From an uncultured Bacteroidota bacterium (GTDB lineage: Bacteria > Bacteroidota > Ignavibacteria > UBA10030 > UBA8401), in NCBI GenBank assembly GCA_937920105.1, contig CALETH010000103.1:1-38929 (forward strand): a DNA stretch of 38,929 nt, given 5' to 3'. The position numbers were made by a program, and so were the translations under genes. This document shows, one piece after another, positions 16,330-24,943 of this stretch. The number at the start of each line of letters is the position of its first letter. Position 1 is the first letter of the stretch. The notes under the pieces are model-generated. The model was not told the origin of the DNA. It worked only from the letters and a program-made list of their open reading frames with translations, and ran no database searches.

Positions 16330-18492
16330 ATGTCTAAACAAATTTTCACAGTTATCATTGCTATAACTTTATACAATATGCAATGGATTTTCGCACAGCC
16401 AAAATATAATATCTGTAATGATTTAGGAAACACAATATTATTTGGCATTATGGAAAACGGAGGAAATGAACAATGGATACAAAAAACACATTTTCAAGAT
16501 AATGTAGATTGGGGATTAGGATATTTTTATCATACAGGGATTTTTAATACAACCCAAGATAGTATAGATACATATTACATTGTAAAACGACGAGCAGATT
16601 CTATTCATAATATCAATGCAATACCAATGGTTACTTTTTATAAACTTCTCATATTAGCAAATCAATATAGTTATTCAGGAACTGAAGCAGAAAAAGTTCA
16701 AGCAGTATTAAAAAATCCAACAGCAATGAAACAGTATTTTGAAACACTTCGGCTTATGGTAACCATTTTAAATAGTCTTCCATATACTACGATTTGCCAT
16801 GTTGAACCGGATTCTTGGGGATTTATGATGTGGGCATTTGGAATAGAAGGAAATAATAATCCTCAATCTGTTGAAGTAAAAGTAGGAAGTTCTGGACATC
16901 CTGATTTAGTTGGTTTTCCTGATAATGCTAGTGGATTTGGGCAAGCATTATTACGTTTGAGAGATATTTATGGACCCAAAGTTCGTATGGGATGGCATGC
17001 GTCAAACTTTAGAGTTGGAACAAAAGCACATATTATTTCTGGATTTTATAATGGAGTAAATGGTGCAAATTCCGGAGTAGGAAAATGGGATGTTTTAGTT
17101 GGTGAACATCCACACATGAGAAGCAATGGTACTAATTGGTGGAATAATTGGGAACAAGCCCTTGTAGATTCTAATCTAAATTGGTTTAAACATGTTAGTT
17201 CAACAACTGGAGTTCCATTTATTTTATGGCAATTTCCTCATGGAGAAATGGATTATAACATTGTAGGAAATAATAATTCAACAACCATGGTACAGAAATT
17301 TGCAGAATCTGGTGTTAGAGCATTTTTATTTGAGCATCAAAATTTTCAAGGTGATAATAACAATGACCCATATACTTGGAGACCAAGTGGTGAAAATGGA
17401 ATTTTACCACCCGCAGGAAATCCAGCCGGTGAACCAAGAATGTCAAATACAATCGTCCGGATGCAAAACTATACACAGAATAAATATTCTTATTCTTGTG
17501 CAACAACAACATCATGTGTAACAATTAACACAAATGTTTCTAATGTTACCCCATATTCTGCACTTATATCATGGAATATCGTAAGTGGTGCATCTTCCTA
17601 TACAATACAATATCGAAAATCCGGCTCACCATCTTGGATAACAGTGACAACAAATAGTAATTCTAAAATACTCAACAATTTATCACCTGCAACTACTTAT
17701 GAATATCAAGTTACAACAGGGATGTGTAGTTCTGTAATCAACACATTCACAACATCAAATTATTGCTCTTCTAAAGGAAATATTTCAGATTTAGAATTTA
17801 TAGATTTAGTAAAGATTGGCAGCATAAATAAATCTTCTGGTAATGATGGTGGATATAAAAATAATACAAATCTTTCTACAGAAATTTATTTAGGAGATAG
17901 TTACACAATTCAATACAGTGCATCAATTCAATTCATTTTGCGGAATGAATGTTGGAGAATTTGGATAGATTATAATCGTGATGGAGATTTTAATGATGCA
18001 GGTGAGTTAGTAGTTTCTAGAACTTCTGGTAGCAGTAGTATTTTAAGTAGTACTTTTACGGTTCCACAAACTGCTAATGTCGGACCAACTCGCATGCGTA
18101 TTTCTATGAAAAATGGTTCTTCTCCATCTCCATGTCAAACTTTTGCTTATGGCGAAGTTGAAGATTATACTATAATATTGGGTCCATATTTTATCTATAA
18201 AAATGATAAAGAAGAGAAAAATATTCCTACAACATATGGATTAGAGCAAAATTATCCTAATCCATTTAATCCAACAACAATAATTAAATATCAAATACCA
18301 AATAATAGTTATGTAACATTAAAAGTTTATGATGTCTTAGGAAAAGAAGTAGCAACATTGGTAAATGAGAAACTTGAAGCAGGTAACTATACAGCATCTT
18401 TAAATGCAAGTTCATTTCCAAGTGGAGTATATTTTTACAAACTTTGTGCTGGAGATTTTGTAGAAGTAAAAAAGATGGTATTGATGAAATAG
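16330..18492 (+). CDS. Secreted multidomain T9SS cargo: barrel-like domain, FN3, GEVED, sorting domain
   Basis: A 720-residue protein with a signal peptide ending near residue 22 (IFAQ). Residues about 25-390 form an aromatic-rich domain with barrel-like features: HVEPDSWGFMMW near 156-167, GWHASNF near 222 and ILWQFPHGEMD near 300. These suggest a glycoside-hydrolase-like fold, but I cannot name a family. A fibronectin type III domain follows (about 395-475), then a GEVED domain ending at GEVEDYTI (607-614). The type A sorting domain comes last: NYPNPFNPTT near 640, KVYDVLGKEVATLVN, SGVYFYKL and a lysine-rich end. It is flanked by terminators on both sides, so it is monocistronic. It is probably a surface-anchored polysaccharide-active protein. 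Confidence 0.85.
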   Translation: MSKQIFTVIIAITLYNMQWIFAQPKYNICNDLGNTILFGIMENGGNEQWIQKTHFQDNVDWGLGYFYHTGIFNTTQDSIDTYYIVKRRADSIHNINAIPMVTFYKLLILANQYSYSGTEAEKVQAVLKNPTAMKQYFETLRLMVTILNSLPYTTICHVEPDSWGFMMWAFGIEGNNNPQSVEVKVGSSGHPDLVGFPDNASGFGQALLRLRDIYGPKVRMGWHASNFRVGTKAHIISGFYNGVNGANSGVGKWDVLVGEHPHMRSNGTNWWNNWEQALVDSNLNWFKHVSSTTGVPFILWQFPHGEMDYNIVGNNNSTTMVQKFAESGVRAFLFEHQNFQGDNNNDPYTWRPSGENGILPPAGNPAGEPRMSNTIVRMQNYTQNKYSYSCATTTSCVTINTNVSNVTPYSALISWNIVSGASSYTIQYRKSGSPSWITVTTNSNSKILNNLSPATTYEYQVTTGMCSSVINTFTTSNYCSSKGNISDLEFIDLVKIGSINKSSGNDGGYKNNTNLSTEIYLGDSYTIQYSASIQFILRNECWRIWIDYNRDGDFNDAGELVVSRTSGSSSILSSTFTVPQTANVGPTRMRISMKNGSSPSPCQTFAYGEVEDYTIILGPYFIYKNDKEEKNIPTTYGLEQNYPNPFNPTTIIKYQIPNNSYVTLKVYDVLGKEVATLVNEKLEAGNYTASLNASSFPSGVYFYKLCAGDFVEVKKMVLMK

Positions 18493-18516
18493 AATAAAAT
18501 ATATAAGTAAGTCATT

Positions 18517-18548
18517 AAAAAGGATGGTTATAAAAACCATCCTTTTTT
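18517..18548 (+). terminator. Intrinsic terminator after the secreted multidomain gene
   Basis: A 13-bp stem (arms 18517-18529 and 18535-18547) around an ATAAA loop, ending in a T run. The core AAGGATGG/CCATCCTT is the same as in the gdhA terminator, about 2.3 kb upstream, although the flanks and loops differ. Confidence 0.92.
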
Positions 18549-18618
18549 ATTTATAAAAATTTTTTTTAATCATAAAATCGTAGTACCTTTATAGTGTAAA
18601 AAACAAAATAAAAATTCT

Positions 18619-20613
18619 ATGAATAACACTCTACAACAACTCGCCATTAACACCATCCGTACACTTTCCATCGATGCAGTACAAAAAGCAAAATCCGGAC
18701 ACCCTGGAATGCCAATGGGAGCAGCACCTATGGCATATACATTATGGATGCAGCATCTCAAACACAATCCAAAAAATCCAGAATGGTATAATAGAGATAG
18801 ATTTATTTTATCAGCAGGACATGGTTCAATGTTATTGTATAGTCTCTTGCATCTTACAGGATATAATGTATCCTTAGAAGATTTAAAAAAATTTCGTCAA
18901 TGGAAAAGTAAAACCCCAGGACATCCTGAGTATAAACATACTGAAGGAGTAGAAATTACCACAGGTCCATTAGGACAGGGCTTTGCAACTGGTGTTGGAA
19001 TGGCAATAGCACAGAAATATTTATCCGAACGATATAATAAAGAACAGTATAAAATTATTGATTATAAAATTTATGGAATTGTGAGTGATGGAGATTTAAT
19101 GGAAGGAGTTGCTTCCGAAGCCGCATCGCTTGCAGGACATCTTCAATTAAATAATATCATTTATCTTTATGATGATAATAAAATTAGTATTGATGGAAAT
19201 ACAGAACTTTCTTTTACTGAAAATGTTCAACAACGTTTTGAGTCCTATGGTTGGAATGTTCAAGTAATTGAAGATGGAAATGATATTCAAAAAATTTCTC
19301 AAGCAATAGAACAAGCCAAAAAAAGTTCATCACCAACATTAATAAAAGTTCGTACTCACATTGGATATGGAAGTCCCAACAAACAAGATACTGCAGAAGC
19401 ACATGGTTCACCATTGGGAGAAGATGAAATAAAACTTGCAAAGAAAAATTATGGTTGGGATACAGAAAAAACATTTTTTGTTCCTGACGAAGTGCAACAA
19501 CATTTTCATCAAGCAATAGAAAAAGGAAAACTGTACGAACAAGAATGGAATGCACTTTTTACTCAATACAAAAAACACTATCCAGAATTAGCCCAAGAAT
19601 TATTCAATCTTTCTCAAGGTATTATTAATGATTCATGGAAAAAACATCTTCCTACATTTACATCGGAAAATGGAAACCTTTCCACACGAGAATCCTCAGG
19701 AAAAATTCTTTCAGCAATTGCTCCACATATCCCCACACTTATAGGTGGTTCCGCAGATTTAACACCATCGAATAACACGAAAGTAAAAGATTTTTCATCA
19801 CTACAAAAAAATAATTTTTCCGGAAGATATATTCATTTTGGAGTTCGCGAACATGCAATGGGAGCAATTCTCAATGGAATCGCATTAACAAAAGGAATGA
19901 TTTCATATGGTGGGACATTTTTAATTTTTTCTGAATACATGCGTCCGCCAATTCGCTTAGCAGCTTTGATGCAAATTCGTCCGATATATGTTTTCACTCA
20001 TGATAGTATTGGCTTAGGTGAAGATGGACCAACCCATCAACCAATAGAACAACTTGCATCATTACGTTCAATACCAAATATACTTGTATTGCGTCCAGCA
20101 GATGCCAACGAAGTAGTAGAAACATGGAAAATTGCACTTGAACATACTACGGGACCAGTGGCGTTAATTTTAACAAGGCAAAAAGTTTCTTTTGTAGATA
20201 GAACAAAATATGCTTTAGCAGAAAATGTGTCTAAAGGAGCGTACATTCTTGCAGAAAATAATTCTGCACCGGAAATTATTCTTGTAGGAACTGGTTCAGA
20301 AGTACAATTAGTATTACAAGCGTACGAACAAATTATTAAAGATGGAATAAAAGCACGTGTTGTAAGTATGCCTTCGTGGGAATTGTTTGAATACCAACCC
20401 AAAGAATATCGCGAGAAAATTTTTCCTAAAAATATTTTCAAACGAATTATTGTAGAAGCCGGGTCACCATTTGGCTGGCATAAATATGCTGGTAGTGATG
20501 GCGTAATTATTGGAATGGAAACATTTGGTGCATCTGCTCCAGCAGAAATATTAATGAAAGAATTTGGTTTTACCGTAGAAAATATTGTAAAGAAAATTAA
20601 AGAAATAATGTAA
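18619..20613 (+). CDS. tkt: Transketolase
   Basis: A 664-residue thiamine-diphosphate enzyme of the non-oxidative pentose phosphate pathway, moving two-carbon ketol units between sugar phosphates. The full length and all signature segments are present: KSGHPGMPMGAAPM near 19-32, SAGHGSML, GPLGQGFATGVGMA, the ThDP/metal motif GDGDLMEGV (GDG...N fold), YDDN-x-ISIDG, and the C-terminal GVREHAMGAI and FTHDSIGLGEDGPTHQP. No Shine-Dalgarno is obvious. It is the first gene of the next rightward run and is separated from a glycosyltransferase gene by five bases. Confidence 0.97.
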   Translation: MNNTLQQLAINTIRTLSIDAVQKAKSGHPGMPMGAAPMAYTLWMQHLKHNPKNPEWYNRDRFILSAGHGSMLLYSLLHLTGYNVSLEDLKKFRQWKSKTPGHPEYKHTEGVEITTGPLGQGFATGVGMAIAQKYLSERYNKEQYKIIDYKIYGIVSDGDLMEGVASEAASLAGHLQLNNIIYLYDDNKISIDGNTELSFTENVQQRFESYGWNVQVIEDGNDIQKISQAIEQAKKSSSPTLIKVRTHIGYGSPNKQDTAEAHGSPLGEDEIKLAKKNYGWDTEKTFFVPDEVQQHFHQAIEKGKLYEQEWNALFTQYKKHYPELAQELFNLSQGIINDSWKKHLPTFTSENGNLSTRESSGKILSAIAPHIPTLIGGSADLTPSNNTKVKDFSSLQKNNFSGRYIHFGVREHAMGAILNGIALTKGMISYGGTFLIFSEYMRPPIRLAALMQIRPIYVFTHDSIGLGEDGPTHQPIEQLASLRSIPNILVLRPADANEVVETWKIALEHTTGPVALILTRQKVSFVDRTKYALAENVSKGAYILAENNSAPEIILVGTGSEVQLVLQAYEQIIKDGIKARVVSMPSWELFEYQPKEYREKIFPKNIFKRIIVEAGSPFGWHKYAGSDGVIIGMETFGASAPAEILMKEFGFTVENIVKKIKEIM

Positions 20614-20618
20614 AAACT

Positions 20619-22067
20619 ATGAAACTTTGTACAGTTATTCTCACCCACACACCAACCGAACAAACACTTCAGCAATTTTCTTCGTCTCCATTAGTAGGAA
20701 AAATTATTATTCTACAAAAAGAAAAGAATATTTTTAAAGAATCAAAAATTTTCGCAATACAAACAGAAGAACCATATTCTGGAAAAACATTTAGTACACT
20801 ATTTAAAAAAGTTTCTACACCATATTTTTTGTGGGTTGATAATTCACAAGAAATTATTTTAGGACAATTTGCGTTAGAACGATTTTTAGAAATTGCACAA
20901 ACTACCAAGGCAGGATTACTATATTCCGATTATTATGAAATAAAAAATGGAATACAATCCGAACATCCCACCATTGAATATCAACTCGGAAGCATTCGTG
21001 ATAATTTTGATTTTGGCTCAGTACTTCTTTTTTCTACCAACACAGTCAAAAAATCACTTCAGAAATATGGAAAAATTCCCAACGTACACTATGCAGGATT
21101 ATATGATGTACGACTAAAACTTTCTATTCATAGTACAATTTTTCGCATTCCAGAATATCTTTACACAAAAAAAGAACATGATGTTCGCACAAGTGGAGAA
21201 AAACAGTTTGATTATGTGAATCCCAACAATCATCAAAAACAAAAAGAGATGGAAAAAGTTGCAACAGAATATTTAAAAAATGTTGGAGCATATCTTTCAC
21301 CAAAATTTAAAAAAATACCAAAAGAAAATATCATATTTCCTGTAGAAGCGAGCGTTATTATTCCCGTACGCAATCGCGAAAAAACCATTGCTGATGCAAT
21401 CCAAAGTGTTCTTTCACAAAAAACAAATTTTTCTTTTAATATTATTGTTATAGATAATCACTCAACCGATTCTACAACAAAAATCATGAAAGAATTTTCG
21501 CAAAAATATTCTAATGTTCATCATATTATTCCAACACGTGCAGATTTAGGAATTGGTGGTTGTTGGAATGAAGGAGTGCATTCTGAATTTTGCGGACGTT
21601 ATACTGTGCAGTTGGATTCTGATGATATGTATAGTGGAGAAGATACGTTGCAAAAAATTATTAACGTTTTTCGCAGTGGTGAGTATGCAATGGTGATTGG
21701 TTCTTATAAATTGGTGAACATGAATTTAGAAGAAATTCCACCGGGAATAATTGACCATAAAGAGTGGACGCCAAATAATGGACGTAATAATGCTTTGCGT
21801 ATTAATGGACTTGGTGCACCTCGTGCATTTCAAACAACATTATTGCGAAAAATAAAAATTCCCAATGTAAGTTATGGCGAAGATTATACTGTTGCTTTGC
21901 GGCTTTCTCGCGAATATCAAATTGGAAGAATTTATGAACCAATTTATTTATGTCGCCGTTGGGAAGGAAATACTGATGCAGCATTACCAATAGAAAAAAT
22001 CAATAAAAATGATTTTTATAAAGATAAAATTCGCACAATGGAAATTGCCGCAAGAATGAAACAATGA
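20619..22067 (+). CDS. Tandem-domain GT2-like glycosyltransferase
   Basis: A 482-residue protein with two GT-A-like halves. Residues 1 to about 235 form a weaker domain that keeps a PYFLWVD stretch and a GLLYSDYYE segment; it may be non-catalytic. Residues about 243-482 are a clear GT2 catalytic domain: ASVIIPVRNREKTI near 243, IDNHSTDSTT, GIGGCWNEG, and the metal-binding LDSDD near 331-335, then YGEDYTVALRLS. In Bacteroidota this type of glycosyltransferase is found with DUF4922 and SpoIID proteins (from my knowledge, not searched), and both lie just downstream here. The stop overlaps the GNAT gene by 4 bp. Confidence 0.8.
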   Translation: MKLCTVILTHTPTEQTLQQFSSSPLVGKIIILQKEKNIFKESKIFAIQTEEPYSGKTFSTLFKKVSTPYFLWVDNSQEIILGQFALERFLEIAQTTKAGLLYSDYYEIKNGIQSEHPTIEYQLGSIRDNFDFGSVLLFSTNTVKKSLQKYGKIPNVHYAGLYDVRLKLSIHSTIFRIPEYLYTKKEHDVRTSGEKQFDYVNPNNHQKQKEMEKVATEYLKNVGAYLSPKFKKIPKENIIFPVEASVIIPVRNREKTIADAIQSVLSQKTNFSFNIIVIDNHSTDSTTKIMKEFSQKYSNVHHIIPTRADLGIGGCWNEGVHSEFCGRYTVQLDSDDMYSGEDTLQKIINVFRSGEYAMVIGSYKLVNMNLEEIPPGIIDHKEWTPNNGRNNALRINGLGAPRAFQTTLLRKIKIPNVSYGEDYTVALRLSREYQIGRIYEPIYLCRRWEGNTDAALPIEKINKNDFYKDKIRTMEIAARMKQ

Positions 22068-22561
22068 TATATCGCAAAGCAAATCTTAATGATATTTTTC
22101 CTATTCGAAATGTTTTATGGAAAACATGGGAAGCAACATATTCATCATTTATTCCGGAAGTTGATAGAAGAAAATATTTTGATGAATATTACAATCAAGA
22201 AGCGTTGCAAAAAATGTGTATGGATTCTTTGATTGAAAATATTGTTGTAGAAGAAAGTGATACTATTGTTGCGTATTTACGCCTTGCAATAAATTCTGAA
22301 CAAGAGCGTTTTTATATTTCTTCATTCTATGTACTTCCGGAATTTCAAGGAAAATCTATAGGGAATGAATTATTATCACTTGCAGTTCAAAAAGCAAAAG
22401 AAAAATCTTTTTCAGCAGTTTGGGTTGGTGTAATGAAAGAAAATATTCGTTCGGTAGAATGGTATAAAAATAGAAAATTTCAATTTGTAGAAGAATTACC
22501 ATTTACAATGGGGAAAACGACTGTTTCGCATTTAATCGGGTGCAAAAAGATTCATGAATAA
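22064..22561 (+). CDS. GNAT-family N-acetyltransferase
   Basis: A 165-residue acetyltransferase fold: N-terminal MIYRKANLNDI, an IVAYLRLAI strand, the FYISSFYVLPEFQGKSIGNELL block (about 86-107) with the acetyl-CoA pyrophosphate loop Q-G-K-S-I-G, and a VGVMKENIRSVEWYKNRKF C-terminal motif. This looks like the RimI/PhnO-like group; the amine substrate cannot be predicted. It overlaps the glycosyltransferase gene by 4 bp and the DUF4922 gene by 8 bp, so all three are produced together, and a sugar-amine or amino-acid target linked to that cluster is plausible. Confidence 0.85.
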   Translation: MIYRKANLNDIFPIRNVLWKTWEATYSSFIPEVDRRKYFDEYYNQEALQKMCMDSLIENIVVEESDTIVAYLRLAINSEQERFYISSFYVLPEFQGKSIGNELLSLAVQKAKEKSFSAVWVGVMKENIRSVEWYKNRKFQFVEELPFTMGKTTVSHLIGCKKIHE

Positions 22562-23498
22562 ATTTTCAATTTCTCAACGCACTTCTCATCTTTTTATTGA
22601 ACAAAAAAAAGTTTGGCAGCAACTGCGAGAAAATTATGAAGCGTTAGAAAAAGTTCATACACGAATTGTGCAGTGTGAGGGATTTACAGTTCAACTTCAA
22701 TACAATCCTAAAAGATTAGTTAATGCTACTGCAAATGTTTCAGAAAATCATATCAAGCAACGACCATGTTTTTTGTGTCAAAACAATCGTCCATCTGAAC
22801 AGCAAAGTATTCTTTACAAAGAAGAATATTTAATACTCTGTAATCCATTTCCAATTTTTTCTCCGCATTACACCGTAACACATTTTCACCACACACCACA
22901 AATTATAGAAAATCATTTTGAAATAATGCTTTTGCTCGCTCAAGATTTTTCTGAGTATGAAACTATCTTTTATAATGGAGCAAAATGCGGTGCTTCTGCA
23001 CCAGACCATTTTCATTTTCAGATAAGTCCGAAAGGAAAAATTCCGATAGAGCAAGAAGTAAAAAATGAACAACGAAAGAAAAAACAAAAAAATATTCATA
23101 ACATTACCGTAAGTGTTTTACAAAATGTTGGAAGAAGTGTTGTGGTAATAAAAGGAAAAGAGATAAATGGAATTAAGAATGTATTTTTTTCGTTTTGTGA
23201 AAAATTACAAGAACGAAATACTACTATTGAAGAACCCAAAATGAATATTTTGTGTTTTTACGAAAATGAATTTTGGCATGTTATTATTTTTTTACGAGAG
23301 AAACATCGTCCGGATGTTTTTTTTGAAGAAGGAGAAAAAAGAATCCTCATAAGTCCGGCAGTAGTAGATATGGGTGGATTAATTATTACACCGATAGAAA
23401 AAGATTTTTTACATGTTGATGCAAAAATTATAGAACAAATTTTTAAAGAAGTTTCGTTATCTGAAAATGTTTTGGAAGAGATTTTGCAAGAATTATAG
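22554..23498 (+). CDS. DUF4922 protein, HIT/GalT-like nucleotidyl transferase or phosphorylase fold
   Basis: A 314-residue protein of the DUF4922 family. The features point to the GalT/HIT superfamily: a CFLC pair (C72 and C75, candidate zinc ligands as in GalT), CNPFPIFSPHYTV near 96-108 with a conserved histidine, and FYNGAKCGASAPDHFHFQ near 139-156 containing the HxHxQ motif (H152-x-H154-x-Q156). Plant GDP-L-galactose phosphorylase (VTC2) and animal GDP-glucose phosphorylase share the HLHFQ-type motif and a similar order of segments. The reaction is therefore plausibly phosphorolysis or transfer of a nucleotide sugar, but no substrate is proven. The gene overlaps the GNAT gene by 8 bp. Confidence 0.82.
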   Translation: MNKFSISQRTSHLFIEQKKVWQQLRENYEALEKVHTRIVQCEGFTVQLQYNPKRLVNATANVSENHIKQRPCFLCQNNRPSEQQSILYKEEYLILCNPFPIFSPHYTVTHFHHTPQIIENHFEIMLLLAQDFSEYETIFYNGAKCGASAPDHFHFQISPKGKIPIEQEVKNEQRKKKQKNIHNITVSVLQNVGRSVVVIKGKEINGIKNVFFSFCEKLQERNTTIEEPKMNILCFYENEFWHVIIFLREKHRPDVFFEEGEKRILISPAVVDMGGLIITPIEKDFLHVDAKIIEQIFKEVSLSENVLEEILQEL

Positions 23499-23502
23499 TA
23501 GG

Positions 23503-23590
23503 ACCTCCCCTAGCCCCTCCTATAAATAGGAGGGGAATTTTTTTGAGCGAAATATATTTCCCTCCTTTTAGGAGGGAATACAAGGGTGGT
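23503..23590. repeat. Palindromic repeat-like element with two GC-rich hairpins
   Basis: An 88-bp compact GC-rich block in an AT-rich genome, with nested symmetry. Inner hairpin 1 pairs 23514-23522 with 23527-23535 (CCCCTCCTA type) and is followed by a T run. Inner hairpin 2 pairs 23558-23565 with 23571-23578 (TTCCCTCC type). The outer ends, ACCTCCC and GGGTGGT, form an imperfect inverted pair. The layout resembles dispersed palindromic elements found in many copies in genomes of this group. It interrupts the space before the SpoIID gene. Confidence 0.65.
23514..23543 (+). terminator. Hairpin with T run after the DUF4922 gene
   Basis: Nine base pairs of CCCCTCCTA/TAGGAGGGG around a TAAA loop, then AATTTTTTT. 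This is an intrinsic-terminator shape inside the palindromic element, 15 bp after the DUF4922 stop. If active, it would limit expression of the SpoIID gene from upstream. Confidence 0.65.
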
Positions 23591-23629
23591 CGTTTTTGTG
23601 AAAGTGGAAATGACAAAATAAATTATTTT

Positions 23630-24943
23630 ATGCTTACACACGAGCCAATAATTAAAGTAGGAATACTTGAAAATCGTACTGAAGTTTCTGGAAAATTTCA
23701 GGGTTCATTTTCTATTGAAGGAAAAAAAATAGAAGGTGAATTTTTTATTAAGATTTTCAATGAGGAGATAGTTTTATCTGATAATGTTCAAAAAATTTTT
23801 TCTGGAAAAGAAATTATTTGTATTCCATTAAATAATGAAAGTACGTTTTCATTATACGATGTAGTTATTGGAGTGAATTTTCATTGGGAAAGAAAAGAAA
23901 CACAAATATTTCAAGGAAATCTCAAATTTATTATTGCAAATAATAATACAATTATTGTTATCAATGAAATCTCACTCGAAAAATATTTAGCAAGTGTCAT
24001 TTCTTCGGAAATGAATGCCAAGGCACCATTGGAATTATTAAAAGCCCATGCAATTACTTCACGAAGTTGGTTGGCAGCAATGTTGAAACAAAAGGAAGAA
24101 ACATCCAACATTGGAATTTCTTCACAACGAAATTATGAAACAGAAAATGAAATTATTCGCTGGTATGATAGAGAAGACCATCCGTTTTTTGATGTGTGTG
24201 CGGATGACCACTGCCAGCGTTATCAAGGAATTACCAAAATAATTTCTTCATCTGTTCAAAAAGCAATAGATGAAACGTGGGGAAAATTTTTAGTATCTGA
24301 AAATCACATTTGTGATGCACGGTTTTCTAAATGTTGTGGAGGTATTTCCGAAGCGTTTGAAAATGTGTGGGAATTTACATCTATTCCTTATCTTACTTCT
24401 ATTACTGATTCTCCAATTTCTTATAATCTCATCACAACAGAAGAAGAAGTAAAGCAATGGATACTATCAAATCCAGTTGCTTATTGTAATACACAGGATA
24501 AAAATATTCTTCAACAAATTCTTCCATCATTTGATAGAGAAACAAAAAATTTTTTTCGGTGGAAAATAGAATATGAAATCGAAGAATTATCAAATCTTAT
24601 AAAACAAAAACCTGGAATTGATTTTGGAATTATTAGTAATCTTATTCCAATACAACGAGGTCCATCCGGAAGAATTATCAAATTAAAAATAGAAGGAAGT
24701 AAAAAAACGGTAGTTGTGGGTAAAGAATTAGAAATCCGACGATGGCTTTCCAAAACACATCTCTATAGTTCTGCTTTTATTGTAGAAAAACACAATAACA
24801 AATTTATTTTTCATGGAGCAGGATGGGGACATGGTGTTGGACTATGCCAGATTGGTGCAGCAGTCATGGCGACACAAAATTTTCCAGCAGAAAAAATTTT
24901 ACAACATTATTTTCGTACTGCGAAAATACAAAAGTTATATTGA
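23630..24943 (+). CDS. SpoIID/LytB domain protein
   Basis: A 437-residue SpoIID/LytB-type protein; SpoIID itself is a peptidoglycan lytic transglycosylase and LytB an amidase enhancer. Key features are the SSEMNAKAPLELLKAHAI segment with the catalytic-type glutamate at about residue 127, CADDHCQRYQG, a CCGG turn, and HGAGWGHGVGLCQIGA near 395-410. I start it at ATG 23630 because an upstream in-frame TTG (23543) would translate the palindromic element. With this start there is no signal peptide, which is odd for a wall enzyme and suggests cytoplasmic or unusual localisation. It follows DUF4922, as it often does in Bacteroidota as far as I recall. Its 3' end overlaps a convergent gene by 9 bp. 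Confidence 0.85.
   Translation: MLTHEPIIKVGILENRTEVSGKFQGSFSIEGKKIEGEFFIKIFNEEIVLSDNVQKIFSGKEIICIPLNNESTFSLYDVVIGVNFHWERKETQIFQGNLKFIIANNNTIIVINEISLEKYLASVISSEMNAKAPLELLKAHAITSRSWLAAMLKQKEETSNIGISSQRNYETENEIIRWYDREDHPFFDVCADDHCQRYQGITKIISSSVQKAIDETWGKFLVSENHICDARFSKCCGGISEAFENVWEFTSIPYLTSITDSPISYNLITTEEEVKQWILSNPVAYCNTQDKNILQQILPSFDRETKNFFRWKIEYEIEELSNLIKQKPGIDFGIISNLIPIQRGPSGRIIKLKIEGSKKTVVVGKELEIRRWLSKTHLYSSAFIVEKHNNKFIFHGAGWGHGVGLCQIGAAVMATQNFPAEKILQHYFRTAKIQKLY

Noticed and set aside
18549..18618. Possible promoter for tkt
   Set aside because: A TATAGT-like -10 exists but has no matching -35; evidence too weak.
20037..20675. 212-residue open frame on the minus strand inside transketolase
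   Set aside because: It lies almost wholly opposite the strongly conserved tkt 3' end and has no recognisable domain; it is a shadow of AT-rich codon use.
23543..23629. TTG start extending the SpoIID protein by 29 residues
   Set aside because: The added residues are encoded by the palindromic element; ATG 23630 gives a normal N-terminus. Kept as a testable point in the findings.
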